Shown: in pieces, positions 41,891 through 50,587 of the stretch | How positions within the stretch are numbered: the stretch's first letter is position 1 | How the letters are laid out: each line of letters starts with the position of its first letter | NCBI RefSeq assembly: GCF_001905825.1 | Contig: NZ_LIVV01000009.1 | Span: 62,001 to 126,000, forward strand | Direction: 5' to 3' | DNA from: Streptomyces sp. CB02009 | Lineage (GTDB): Bacteria > Actinomycetota > Actinomycetes > Streptomycetales > Streptomycetaceae | Length of the DNA: 64,000 nucleotides | The notes under the pieces: model-generated | The model's input: only the letters and a program-made list of their open reading frames with translations | Told to the model about the DNA's origin: nothing | The model's database searches: none | Made by a program: the position numbers and the translations under genes

Positions 41891-42573
41891 CCATGGGCGA
41901 CGCAGAGCGCCGCTTCACCCGCGGCCTCGTCGAGGTCCGCGCCACCGGCGGGACCTCCCGCCAGATTGGCGGCTACGCCGCGAAGTTCAACAAGCTCAGC
42001 CAGAACCTGGGCGGGTTCGTCGAGCGCCTCGACCCCGGGTTCTTCGCCAAGAGCGAGGGCGACGGCTGGCCCGAGGTGATGGCCCGCTACAACCACGACG
42101 ACAACCGGCTCCTGGGCACCACCGAGGCCGAGACGCTCCGGCTCCTCGTCGACGGCACCGGCCTCGACTACAGCGTCGACGTCCCCGCCTCCCGCGAGGA
42201 CGTCTACGAACTGGTCCAGCGCGGCGACGTCCGCCGCAGCTCGTTCGCGTTCCGCACGTTCGCCGACGACTGGTCGCAGACCGAGGACGGGTTCCCCCTG
42301 CGAACCCTGCTCTCCGGCGCGCTCGTCGACGTCGCCCCCGTCAACACCCCCGCGTACATGGACACCTCGACCGGTCTGCGCTCCCTCGCCGAGAAGGCTG
42401 GCGCCGACCTCGCCGAGGTCCGCAAGGCGGCCGAGACCGGCGAACTCGGCCGCTTCCTGGGGGCCAAGCCCCCGACCACCCTCGACCTCGCGCCGAGCGG
42501 GCAGGGCGACACCCACCCGCTCATCGCGATCCGGCGGCGGCGCGCCGAGCTCGAACTGCGCCGCACCCCCTGA
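41887..42573 (+). CDS. HK97-family prohead protease
   Basis: The 228-residue protease cleaves the capsid delta domain. The likely catalytic residues are His 70 in VMARYNHDDN and Ser 117/118 in GDVRRSSFAFRTF; APVNTPAYMDTS closes the domain. The C-terminal tail (THPLIAIRRRRAELELRR) is not conserved. A 17-bp repeat of its 3' end lies just after the stop. Confidence 0.9.
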   Translation: MTMGDAERRFTRGLVEVRATGGTSRQIGGYAAKFNKLSQNLGGFVERLDPGFFAKSEGDGWPEVMARYNHDDNRLLGTTEAETLRLLVDGTGLDYSVDVPASREDVYELVQRGDVRRSSFAFRTFADDWSQTEDGFPLRTLLSGALVDVAPVNTPAYMDTSTGLRSLAEKAGADLAEVRKAAETGELGRFLGAKPPTTLDLAPSGQGDTHPLIAIRRRRAELELRRTP

Positions 42574-42591
42574 GGCAGGGCGACACCCACC
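42501..42591. repeat. 17-bp direct repeat around the protease stop
   Basis: GCAGGGCGACACCCACC occurs at 42501-42517 inside the protease gene and again at 42575-42591 just past the stop at 42571-42573. A partial duplication of the gene end is likely. Confidence 0.75.
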
Positions 42592-42665
42592 TCGACAACC
42601 CCGTCCACACCTGACGCCCCGGCCACCGGCCGCACGGGCGTCGTCGTCATGCCCAAGGAGGGCAC

Positions 42666-43907
42666 ATGCCCGCGTACATCAAGCGACTCCAGGAGCAGCG
42701 CGCCGGACTCTGGGAGCAGGTCAAGGCCCTGCTTGACAAGGCCGAGGACGAGAAGCGCGACCTCACGGCCGAGGAAGACCAGACCTACCAGCGGCTCAAC
42801 GGCGAGATCGACGCCATCGACGTCCGCGCGAAGGACCTGGCCGCCGCCGAGCAGCGCACCAAGGACGCCGACGAGACGTTCCGCCAGCTCCTGGAGAAGG
42901 AGCCCGCGCCCGAGGCCCGGGGCGGCGCCGCCGACCAGGAGGTCCAGCGGGTCCGCGACTGGCTCACCGGCGCGTCCGGCAGCCGCTCCCTGGACATCGC
43001 TCCCGACAAGACACTGCCGCTGGACCAGCGCACGCTGTCCAAGCTCACCGCGGCCGCCGGCGCGAACACGGTCCCGATCAGCTTCTACAACCGGCTCGTC
43101 GCCCACATGATCGAGACATCCGGTGTCCTGGCCGCCGGGCCCACCGTTCTGCGCACCGCGACCGGCGAGCAGATGCAGATCCCGAAGACGACCGCGCACT
43201 CCTCGTCCGCGTCCATCGTCGCCGAGGCGGGGACCCTGTCCGCGAACGAGCCGACGTTCGGACAGGTCAGCCTCGACGGGTACAAGTACGGCTTCCTGCT
43301 CCAGGTCTCCCACGAGCTGGCGAACGACACCGCCGTCGACCTCCTGGGCTACCTCGCCATGCAGGCCGGCCGCGCGCTCGGCAACGGCTTCGGCGTCCAC
43401 CTCGTCACCGGCGACGGCTCGTCCAAGCCCAACGGTGTCCTGACCGCCTCGACGCTCGGCAAGACCGGCGCCGCGTCCGTGGCCGGCGCCCCGGGCGGCG
43501 ACGACCTGATCGACATGTTCTACAGCGTCATCGCCCCCTACCGGCAGTCCGGCTCCTGCGGCTGGCTCATGCGGGACGCCACCGTCGCCGCGGTCCGCAA
43601 GCTCAAGGACACCACCGGCCAGTACCTCTGGCAGCCCGGCCTCCAGGCCGGCAGCCCGGACACCATCCTCGGCAAGCCGGTCCGGACCGACCCGAACATG
43701 CCGGCCGTCGCGCTGGGCGCCAAGTCGATCCTCTTCGGCGACTTCTCCACCTACTTCGTCCGCCAGGTCGAGTCGCTCCGCTTCGAGCGGTCGGACGACT
43801 TCGCGTTCAACACCGACCTGATCACCTACCGCGCGATCCTGCGCGGCGACGGCGACCAGGTCGACACCACCGGCGCGATCAAGCACTTCATCGGCAACGC
43901 CGCCTGA
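42666..43907 (+). CDS. major capsid protein (HK97 fold)
   Basis: The 413-residue protein has a delta domain predicted as a coiled coil (YIKRLQEQRAGLWEQVKALLDKAEDEKRDLTAEEDQTYQRLNGEIDAIDVRAKDL, about 3-100) and then the capsid fold (AGANTVPISFYNRLVAHMIETSGVLAAGPTVL, ASIVAEAGTLSANEPTFGQVSLDGYKYGFLLQVSHELANDT, GTPVRTDPNMPA-like GKPVRTDPNMPAVALGAKSILFGDFSTYFVRQV). AAGGAGGGCAC precedes the ATG. The protease next to it should remove the delta domain. Confidence 0.93.
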   Translation: MPAYIKRLQEQRAGLWEQVKALLDKAEDEKRDLTAEEDQTYQRLNGEIDAIDVRAKDLAAAEQRTKDADETFRQLLEKEPAPEARGGAADQEVQRVRDWLTGASGSRSLDIAPDKTLPLDQRTLSKLTAAAGANTVPISFYNRLVAHMIETSGVLAAGPTVLRTATGEQMQIPKTTAHSSSASIVAEAGTLSANEPTFGQVSLDGYKYGFLLQVSHELANDTAVDLLGYLAMQAGRALGNGFGVHLVTGDGSSKPNGVLTASTLGKTGAASVAGAPGGDDLIDMFYSVIAPYRQSGSCGWLMRDATVAAVRKLKDTTGQYLWQPGLQAGSPDTILGKPVRTDPNMPAVALGAKSILFGDFSTYFVRQVESLRFERSDDFAFNTDLITYRAILRGDGDQVDTTGAIKHFIGNAA

Positions 43908-43971
43908 TCACCCCTCGGGGCGGGCCCGAACCGGCCCGCCCCTGGACCCCTTCACCGAGAGGAGCACCACC

Positions 43972-44256
43972 GTGCGCGTGCGCATGAAGATCAAGATCAG
44001 TGGCACCCGGGACGGCCAGGAATGGCCCGACCGCGGCGACGAAATCGACCTCCCCGACGACGAGGCCGAGCAGCTGCTCCGCTACAACGCCGCCGAGGCC
44101 GTCACCGAGCCCGAGCCGGACACCACCGACGAGGACGAGGGCGAGCAGGAGGCGGAGGAGACCGACCCCGAGCCCGCGCCGCAGGAGCCGGACGAGGAGA
44201 CCGCGACCGCCCCGGACACGGCCGAGACGCGGCCCCGCTCACGCCGCAAGGCCTGA
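43972..44256 (+). CDS. acidic head-associated protein, 94 aa
   Basis: A short N-terminal fold (VRMKIKISGTRDGQEWPDRGDEIDLPDDEAEQLLRYNAAEAV) is followed by a highly acidic Glu/Asp/Thr/Pro tail and a basic end (RPRSRRKA). Proteins of this form follow capsid genes in many actinophages. Role unknown, perhaps head decoration or connector. AGAGGAGCACC precedes the GTG. Confidence 0.6.
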   Translation: MRVRMKIKISGTRDGQEWPDRGDEIDLPDDEAEQLLRYNAAEAVTEPEPDTTDEDEGEQEAEETDPEPAPQEPDEETATAPDTAETRPRSRRKA

Positions 44257-44259
44257 CCC

Positions 44260-44856
44260 GTGGTCGCCCCCCTGTACGCCGCCCTGGCCGATCTGCGCGC
44301 GATGCTGAACCTCGCCGACGACGACACGAGCCGGGACAACCTCCTCACCACCGCGCTCACGGCGGCGTGCCGGGGGATCGACCGGGCGACCGGCCGCCGG
44401 TTCTACCTCGACGAGACCCCCACCGCACGCCTCTACCGCCCGGCCGGACGGACCGTGTGCGGCAGCGACGGCGAGCGCCTGGTCGTCGACGACATCGGCA
44501 GCGCCACCGGCCTCGTCGTCGAGACCGGCACCGCCGGCGCCTGGACGCCGGTCACCGGCTACGAGACCGGCCCCGACAACGCACTAGCCCGCGGGCGCCC
44601 CGTCACCGCGCTGCTCACCACGGCGAGCTGGGGATCCGGCGCCACACGCGTCCGGGTCACCGCCCAGTGGGGATGGCCGGACGTCCCCGAAGAGATCGAG
44701 CAGGCCTCCCTCATCCAGGCCGCCCGCCTCTACCGCCGCAAGGACTCACCCGAGGGCGTCACCGGGTCGGCCGAGTGGGGCGTTGTCCGGCTCTCCCGCC
44801 GGGACCCCGACGTGTGGGCCCTGATCGAGCACTTCATCGTCCCCGGCTTCGGATAG
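44260..44856 (+). CDS. head-tail connector protein
   Basis: The 198-residue protein (PLYAALADLRAMLNLADDDTSRDNLLTTALTAACRGIDRATGRRFYLDETPTARLYRPAGRT...; QWGWPDVPEEIEQASLIQAARLYRRKDSPEGVTG) matches HK97 gp6-like adaptors in order and character. Start at GTG 44260. Confidence 0.75.
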   Translation: MVAPLYAALADLRAMLNLADDDTSRDNLLTTALTAACRGIDRATGRRFYLDETPTARLYRPAGRTVCGSDGERLVVDDIGSATGLVVETGTAGAWTPVTGYETGPDNALARGRPVTALLTTASWGSGATRVRVTAQWGWPDVPEEIEQASLIQAARLYRRKDSPEGVTGSAEWGVVRLSRRDPDVWALIEHFIVPGFG

Positions 44857-44865
44857 GAGGCCCCG

Positions 44866-45318
44866 ATGCGCATGTCCGCCGTCCGCGCCGCGATCGCGGA
44901 CGCCGCCCGCCAGGTCGTCATGCCCGCCGGCACCGCCGCCCTCACGTCCTCCGGGTATGTCCCGGACTCCGTCAGCGCCCCGCACTTCTTCGTCGGCGAG
45001 TACTCCGTCGAGTACGACAAGGCCATGGGCCGCGCCCTCGACGAGGCGGAGTTCACGTGCCGGGTCCTCGTCGGCCGGGCCGACGACCGTGCGGGCCAGG
45101 AGCTCCTCGACGACCTCCTCGACGGCTCCGGCCCCGCCTCCCTCAAACAGGCCATCGAGGCCGCCCGCGGCGCCCCCGGCGAGTACGCCCTCGGCGGCCT
45201 GGCCGACGACCTCCGCGTGACCCGCATCCAGGGCTACCGCTGGTACGAGCACGCCGGAATCCAGTACGTGGGCGCCGAACTCATGATCCGCGTCATCGGA
45301 AAGGGGGCCCCGTCATGA
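44866..45318 (+). CDS. neck/tail completion protein
   Basis: The 150-residue protein (RAAIADAARQVVMPAGTAALTSSGYVPDSVSAPHFFVGEYSVEYDKAMGRALDEAEFTCRVLVGRADDRAGQELLDDLLDGSG...) resembles tail-terminator/neck proteins that lie between connector and tail tube genes. The role is from position and general pattern. Its stop overlaps the next start as ATGA. Confidence 0.65.
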   Translation: MRMSAVRAAIADAARQVVMPAGTAALTSSGYVPDSVSAPHFFVGEYSVEYDKAMGRALDEAEFTCRVLVGRADDRAGQELLDDLLDGSGPASLKQAIEAARGAPGEYALGGLADDLRVTRIQGYRWYEHAGIQYVGAELMIRVIGKGAPS

Positions 45319-46046
45319 GCCTCGTCCTGACCAACGTCCGCGCCTTCGCGATCGGCGCCGACCTCACCGGCTCCAGCAGCAAGGTGGAGCTCTCCGGCGA
45401 GGTCGAGGAGAAGGACGTCACGACCTACGGAACGAGCGGCTGGAAGGGCGTCATCGGCGGCCTCGGCGCCGCCGAGATCGCCGGGGAAGGGTTCTGGGAG
45501 GCCGGTGACCCCGGCCTCGTCGACGACGCGTCATGGGCCCAGCTCGGCGGCGTCGGCCCCTGGACGATCTGCCCGGACACCGCTGCGGTCGGATCCCTCG
45601 CCTACCTCACCCGCGCGCTGCGCTCGAACTACCAGCTGGGTGGCGCCGTCGGCGACGTCGCCCCGTGGACCGGCAGCGCTAAGTCGTGCTGGCCGCTGGT
45701 CCGCGGGCAGATCGGGCACCCGCCCGGTACCGCCCGCACCGCGACCGGCTCCGGCACCGTCCTCAACCTCGGCGCCATCCCCGCGGGGAAGCGGCTCTAC
45801 GCCGCGCTGCACGTCCTGTCGGTGGCCGGGACGACGCCCTCGCTCACGGTCTCCGTCGAGTCGGACGACGCCGTCGGCATGGCCACCCCCACCACCCGCC
45901 TGAGTTTTGACGCGGCCACGGCCGCCGGCGGGCAGGCCCTGCGGACCGACGCCTCGGCCATCACTGACACGCACTACCGGGTCGCCTGGAGCGTCTCCGG
46001 CACGACCCCCTCGTTCATGTTCGCTGTCTCTCTGGGAATCAGGTGA
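45315..46046 (+). CDS. major tail tube protein, long paralogue
   Basis: The 243-residue protein shares VEEKDVTTYGTSGWKGVIGGL with the next gene (VEEKDVTTYASAGWKVLIGGL), the hallmark of phage tail tube proteins. The C-terminal 130 residues are an added domain (GSGTVLNLGAIPAGKRLYAALHVLSVAGTTPSLTVSVESDDAVG... beta-rich). It overlaps the neck gene as ATGA. A much longer open frame upstream on this frame is not coding. Confidence 0.75.
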   Translation: MSLVLTNVRAFAIGADLTGSSSKVELSGEVEEKDVTTYGTSGWKGVIGGLGAAEIAGEGFWEAGDPGLVDDASWAQLGGVGPWTICPDTAAVGSLAYLTRALRSNYQLGGAVGDVAPWTGSAKSCWPLVRGQIGHPPGTARTATGSGTVLNLGAIPAGKRLYAALHVLSVAGTTPSLTVSVESDDAVGMATPTTRLSFDAATAAGGQALRTDASAITDTHYRVAWSVSGTTPSFMFAVSLGIR

Positions 46047-46052
46047 TCACCC

Positions 46053-46463
46053 ATGCCGTTCATGGTCCTCACGGCCGAGTACGTCAGCCTCAACGGCGTC
46101 GACCTCTCCGAGTACGCCCGCAAGGCGGAGCTCGGCGTCGAGGTCGAGGAGAAGGACGTCACGACCTATGCCAGCGCCGGATGGAAGGTCCTCATCGGCG
46201 GCCTCAAGTCCGGTGAGCTGGGCTGCGAGTTCCTCCAGGACTTCGCCAACACCCGCATCGACAGCATCATGTGGCCACTCCTCGGCAGCGTCGTCCCGTT
46301 CGAGGTCCGCCCCACCAACGCTGCGGTCGGCACGTCGAACCCCAAGTACACCGGCAGCGTCCTGATCAAGGAGTGGAAGCCGATCGAGGGCAGCGTGGGC
46401 GACGAGGCCACCTCCTCGGCGTCCTTCCCGACGTCCGGCCCGGTGCTGCGCGCCACCGCCTGA
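46053..46463 (+). CDS. major tail tube protein, short paralogue
   Basis: The 136-residue protein (VSLNGVDLSEYARKAELGVEVEEKDVTTYASAGWKVLIGGLKSGELGCEFLQDF...IDSIMWPLLGSVVPFEVRPTNAAVGTSNPKYTGSVLIKEWKPIEGSVGDEATSSASFP) is a compact tail-tube fold. At DNA level, 26 bp or more are shared with the upstream paralogue. Either could form the tube and the other a decorated or terminal ring. Confidence 0.75.
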   Translation: MPFMVLTAEYVSLNGVDLSEYARKAELGVEVEEKDVTTYASAGWKVLIGGLKSGELGCEFLQDFANTRIDSIMWPLLGSVVPFEVRPTNAAVGTSNPKYTGSVLIKEWKPIEGSVGDEATSSASFPTSGPVLRATA

Positions 46464-46975
46464 TGGCCGCGAACGGCCTGCCGTTCGAGCTCCACATCGA
46501 CACCCAGGAGGGCCTCGCCGCGCTCACCCGGGCCATCCGGGCCGAGGCCGACGGCAAGGAGCTCCGCAAGGAGCTCGCGAAGAACATGCGCGAGGCCCTC
46601 AAGCCCGCGGCCGCCGAGGCCAAGAGCGGCATCATGTCGATGGCCTCGGCCGGCCCCGGCACCGCCCCCGGGCTGCGCTCCTCGGTCGCCCGCAAGATCC
46701 GGCCCGAGGTCAAGCTCGGCGGCCGCTGGTCCGGCGCCCGCGTCAAGGCGTTCAAGACCAAGAACATTCGCCACTTCCCCAACGCCCCCAAGCGCACCAA
46801 CCGGGCGAGCGGCTGGCGCCACCTCGTCTACGGCCGCGCCGACTCCTGGGTCACCCAGCACGGCAAGGTCGATTGGTTCGACCACGCCATGCAGGGCGTC
46901 GGTCCCCAAGCCAAAGAGGCCGTCGAGAAAGCCATGTCCGACATGGCCCGCCGCCTCGCATCCCGCATCGGATAG
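46463..46975 (+). CDS. tail protein, HK97 gp10-like
   Basis: The 170-residue basic protein (FELHIDTQEGLAALTRAIRAEADGKELRKELAKNMREALKPAAAEAKSGIMSM..., VKAFKTKNIRHFPNAPKRTNRASGWRHLVYGRADSWVTQHGKVDWFDHAM) is like minor head-tail or tail proteins of the gp10 type. ATG 46463 overlaps the previous stop (TGATG). Confidence 0.6.
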   Translation: MAANGLPFELHIDTQEGLAALTRAIRAEADGKELRKELAKNMREALKPAAAEAKSGIMSMASAGPGTAPGLRSSVARKIRPEVKLGGRWSGARVKAFKTKNIRHFPNAPKRTNRASGWRHLVYGRADSWVTQHGKVDWFDHAMQGVGPQAKEAVEKAMSDMARRLASRIG

Positions 46976-46988
46976 GAGCACCACCCGC

Positions 46989-47399
46989 ATGTTTCTCGTC
47001 TACAAGCCCGAGGGCCAGGCCGAGCCGACTCGCTGGCGCTACAACCCGCGCAAGCTGATGTCCGTCGAGCGCGAGGACCTGGAGCGCCGTACGGGCAAGA
47101 ACTTCAGCGAGTTCACCACCGCCGTCCTCCAGGGCAACTCGCTGTGCCGGCGCGCGCTGCTCTACACCTTCCTGCGCCGCGACCACCCGCGCACCAAGTT
47201 CGACGACGTCGACTTCGCGTGGGACGAGCTGACGCTGGAGTACTCCAAGCAGGAGCTCCGCGACATGCGGGAGAAGGTCGCCGAGGGCACCCACGGCGCC
47301 GAGCGGGCGGCCGCCCTGGAGCAGATCGACGCGGACATCGAGGACGCGTTCGACGACACCGAGGCAGAGGGAAAAGCGAGTCTGCCGATCGCCGACTGA
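46989..47399 (+). CDS. tail assembly chaperone, short form (gpG-like)
   Basis: The 136-residue protein (RKLMSVEREDLERRTGKNFSEFTTAVLQGNSLCRRALLYTFLRRDHPRTKFDDVDFAWDELTLEYS...EQIDADIEDAFDD) lies between tail tube and tape measure genes, where gpG-type chaperones are found. Near its end is a -1 slippery site (47369-47375), so part of the ribosomes extend it into the gpT-like frame. Confidence 0.82.
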   Translation: MFLVYKPEGQAEPTRWRYNPRKLMSVEREDLERRTGKNFSEFTTAVLQGNSLCRRALLYTFLRRDHPRTKFDDVDFAWDELTLEYSKQELRDMREKVAEGTHGAERAAALEQIDADIEDAFDDTEAEGKASLPIAD

Positions 47400-47548
47400 G
47401 GCAGCTCGGCAACGCCGCCCACCTCCTGGGCATCCGCCCCTGGCAGTGGGACCTCATGACCGTCGAGCAGGCCGACGCCGCCCTCGACTGGCTGGACACG
47501 TACAAGGCCTCCATGGACGAGGCCGAGGAGAAGATGCGAAGGGGGTGA
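46989..47548 (+). CDS. tail assembly chaperone, -1 frameshift form (gpGT-like)
   Basis: The heptamer G GGA AAA at 47369-47375 is in the exact X XXY YYZ phase of the upstream frame. After a -1 slip reading continues at 47375 as SESADRRLRQLGNAAHLLGIRPWQWDLMTVEQADAALDWLDTYKASMDEAEEKMRRG and ends at 47548. The product has 186 residues. Two forms in this place is the rule for siphophages; they coat the tape measure protein during tail assembly. Confidence 0.85.
47369..47375 (+). other. -1 programmed frameshift slippery site
   Basis: GGGAAAA read as G|GGA|AAA in the chaperone frame. It lies 22 bp before the zero-frame stop (47397-47399). The downstream GC-rich sequence could form the stimulating structure. 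Confidence 0.85.
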
Positions 47549-47554
47549 TCCGTC

Positions 47555-50500
47555 GTGTCGGACACCTCCCTCGTGTTCAACCTCGTCGCCCGGGACCGCG
47601 CGTCGGGCGAGGTCTCGGCGATGGGCGAGCGGTTCAACGCGGCCGCGGCCGGAATCGGCGCAGGTTTCGCGGCCGCGCTCGGCGCGAGCGTCGTCACCGC
47701 GATGGACATGGAGGCCGCCGGCGACAAGCTCGCCGCCCAGCTCGGCGCGGGCCCGGCCGAGGCCGCCGCCCTCGCGCAGGTCTCTGCCAAGGTCTACCAG
47801 GAGGCCTGGGGCGACTCCACGGCCACCGTGAACGAGGCGATCCGCGGCGTCTACAAGAACATCGGCGACACCTCCGAGGCGGAGAACGGCCTGGAAGGCG
47901 TCACCACCAAGGTCCTCGCGATCGCCGAGGCTTTCGACGAGGACCTCGCCATGGCCACCGCCGCGGCCGGACAGCTCGTCCGTACCGGCCTGGCGAAGGA
48001 CGTCGACGAGGCCCTCGACATCATCACCGTCGGCATGCAGGGCGCCGCCGACAAGTCGGGTGACTACCTGGAGACCCTCAACGAGTACTCCATCCAGTGG
48101 CAGCGCATCGGCCTCGACGGGAAGACCGCCACCGGTCTCCTCACCCAGGCCCTCGCAGCGGGCGCCCGCGACGCCGACCAAGTCGCCGACGCCATCGGCA
48201 TCTTCGGCGAGAGCGCCCTCAAGGGCGGCAAGGCCGTCGACGACGCCTACAAGTCCATCGGCCTGTCGAGCAAGACCGTCGGCCGGCTGATGCGCGAGGG
48301 CGGGACGAGCGCGCAACAGGCCTTCCAGATGACCATGGACGCCCTGCGCGGCACCGAGGACCGGACGGTCAGGCTCAACGCTGCGGCCGCCCTGTTCGGC
48401 GACCCCGCCAACATTATGGGTGACGCGTTGTACGCCCTGGACCCGGCGTCCGCGGCGGCCGCCGGCGGCATGGACAAGGCCGCCGGAGCCACCGACCGCC
48501 TCGCCGAGACCCTGGAGAACAACTCCACCCGGGCCCTGGAGAAGTTCAAGCGCGGCGCCATGGCACAGCTCGGCGAAGTAGGCGGGAAGATCGCCCAGTT
48601 CGCCATGGACAACCAGGCCATCGTCGTCCCGCTCGGCTGGGCGTTCACCGGGCTCGCGCTCACCGTCCTCGCCGTCAAGGGCGCCATGATGGCCTACTCC
48701 GCGATCGCCGCCGTCGTCACCGGCGCACACACGATCATCTCCGCGTCGTGCTGGACCGTCATCGGCAACTGGCTCCGCATGAACGCCATCGGCCTCGGCG
48801 TCTACATCAAGATCGCGGCCGGTGCCGTCGCCTCCGCCGCGACCACGGCGGCCGCGTGGGTCGGCTCCGCGCTCACCGCGATGGGCACGTGGATCGCCGC
48901 CGTCGTCCGCACCGCGATCACCGCCAGCGCCCAGTTCGTCATGATGGCCGCCCGCGCCGTCGCCTGGGCGGCCGTCATGGCCGCACAGTGGCTCATCGCG
49001 ATGGGCCCGATCGGCTGGGCCATCGCCGCCGTCATCGGCCTCGTCGTCCTGATCATCGCCAACTGGGACAGGATCAAGCGCTACACCGGACTCGTCTGGG
49101 ACTGGCTCTGGACCAAGATCAAGGCGATCGGCGGCTACATCCTCAACTACGTCCTCGGCTGGAAGCTGGTCAGCTACTTCCTGGCCCACTGGGACCGCAT
49201 CAAGTCCGGTGTGGTCACCAAGGCCGTCGGGCTCGTCGCCTGGATCAAGGGCCTGCCAGGCCGCATCACCAGCGCCCTCGGCAGCCTCGGCTCCCTGCTG
49301 TACAGCAAGGGCGTAGCGGTCGTTCAGGGCCTGTGGCGGGGTATCTCCTCGATGGGCGGCTGGCTCCGGTCCCAGATCATGGGCTGGGCCCGCAGCGCCA
49401 TCCCCGGGCCGATCGCCGACGCCCTCGGCATTCAGTCCCCGTCCCGCGTGACCACCGCGCAGGGCCGCTGGATCGCCCGCGGCCTCATCGTCGGCATGAC
49501 AGGCCAGATGAGCCAGATCAGGTCGACGGCAACCAAGATGGCCGACATCATCGCCGACGCCACCACAGTGAAGCTGACCCCGAAGGTCAAGGGCGGCACG
49601 CGGCGCCAGAACAAGGCGATCGAGGACCGCAACCGGCAGATGCTGGCCGCCGCGAACCGACAGCGATCCGCCGCCACGGCGATCCTCACCTCGGGCACCA
49701 ACCAGCTGCTCAAGCTCGCCAGCGCCGAGGCATCCGTCGCCGCCAAGCTCAAGACCGCGAACGGGCGCCTGAAAGACCTCGTCAAGGCCCGTGGGGACCT
49801 GATCGCCGACGTCCGGTCCGGGATCCTCGACGCCGCGAACATCACCCAGAACGCCGACGCCGGCGGGACCACCGCAACGAGCATCTGGGCCAACCTCAAC
49901 CAGCAGCTCGCCAAGGCCAAGAAGTTCGCGGCGGACCTCGCCACCCTGCGCAAGAAGGGCGTGCGCGCCGACCTGATCGCGCAGATCGCGCAGGCCGGCG
50001 CCGAGCAGGGCGGCGCCGCGGCGTCCGCCCTCGCCACCGCGTCCGCGGGGCAGATCAGCCAGATCAACTCCACCCAGGCGCAGCTCGTCGCCGCGGCGAA
50101 CAGGGCCGGCACCGTCGCCGGAGACGCCATGTACGGCACGGGCATCAGGGCGGCGGAGGGACTGGTCAAGGGCCTGGAGAAGCAACAGGCGGCGATCGAA
50201 CGGCAGATGCTCAAGATCGCGACGAGCATGCAGAAAGCGATCAAGCGGGCGCTGGGCATCCGGTCGCCCTCGCGGGTCATGGCGATGCTCGGCCAGTGGA
50301 TCCCCGCCGGCCTCGTCAAGGGCATCGACGACGGCCGCCCCGCGGTCGCCCGCTCCATGGCCACCCTCGCGCAGGTCCCGCCGTCCTCGGCGGGGCTGCT
50401 CACCGGGCAGCAGATGGCCCCGGCCGCCCCGCTCCTGCGCCAGGGCGGGGGCGCCGGCGGGGTCGTCGTCGTGCGGCTGGAGACCACCGGCGGCGACTCC

Positions 50501-50575
50501 GCCACGCGCACGTTCCTGCAAAAGATCGTCCGCGTCGAGGGGCGCGGCAACGTCCAAGTCGCCTTCGGGCAGTAG
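47555..50575 (+). CDS. tape measure protein
   Basis: The 1006-residue protein sets tail length. It has an N-terminal helical part (VFNLVARDRASGEVSAMGERFNAAAAGIGAGFAAALG), a long middle with hydrophobic stretches (QAIVVPLGWAFTGLALTVLAVKGAMMAY, WAIAAVIGLVVLIIANWDRIKRY), two copies of an IxSPSRV motif (GIQSPSRVTTAQGRWIARGLIVGM and GIRSPSRVMAMLGQWIPAGLVKGI) and helical repeats between them. The repeated SPSRV-type segment is usual for actinophage tape measures. Length implies a tail of roughly 150 nm. GTG 47555 follows GGGGGTGA. Confidence 0.92.
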   Translation: MSDTSLVFNLVARDRASGEVSAMGERFNAAAAGIGAGFAAALGASVVTAMDMEAAGDKLAAQLGAGPAEAAALAQVSAKVYQEAWGDSTATVNEAIRGVYKNIGDTSEAENGLEGVTTKVLAIAEAFDEDLAMATAAAGQLVRTGLAKDVDEALDIITVGMQGAADKSGDYLETLNEYSIQWQRIGLDGKTATGLLTQALAAGARDADQVADAIGIFGESALKGGKAVDDAYKSIGLSSKTVGRLMREGGTSAQQAFQMTMDALRGTEDRTVRLNAAAALFGDPANIMGDALYALDPASAAAAGGMDKAAGATDRLAETLENNSTRALEKFKRGAMAQLGEVGGKIAQFAMDNQAIVVPLGWAFTGLALTVLAVKGAMMAYSAIAAVVTGAHTIISASCWTVIGNWLRMNAIGLGVYIKIAAGAVASAATTAAAWVGSALTAMGTWIAAVVRTAITASAQFVMMAARAVAWAAVMAAQWLIAMGPIGWAIAAVIGLVVLIIANWDRIKRYTGLVWDWLWTKIKAIGGYILNYVLGWKLVSYFLAHWDRIKSGVVTKAVGLVAWIKGLPGRITSALGSLGSLLYSKGVAVVQGLWRGISSMGGWLRSQIMGWARSAIPGPIADALGIQSPSRVTTAQGRWIARGLIVGMTGQMSQIRSTATKMADIIADATTVKLTPKVKGGTRRQNKAIEDRNRQMLAAANRQRSAATAILTSGTNQLLKLASAEASVAAKLKTANGRLKDLVKARGDLIADVRSGILDAANITQNADAGGTTATSIWANLNQQLAKAKKFAADLATLRKKGVRADLIAQIAQAGAEQGGAAASALATASAGQISQINSTQAQLVAAANRAGTVAGDAMYGTGIRAAEGLVKGLEKQQAAIERQMLKIATSMQKAIKRALGIRSPSRVMAMLGQWIPAGLVKGIDDGRPAVARSMATLAQVPPSSAGLLTGQQMAPAAPLLRQGGGAGGVVVVRLETTGGDSATRTFLQKIVRVEGRGNVQVAFGQ

Positions 50576-50587
50576 AGGAGGCCTGTC

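Noticed and set aside
44022..45314. Long frame leading into the tail tube gene
   Set aside because: The part before 45315 overlaps the connector and neck genes and is Arg/Pro-rich; only the stretch from the ATG at 45315 is coding.
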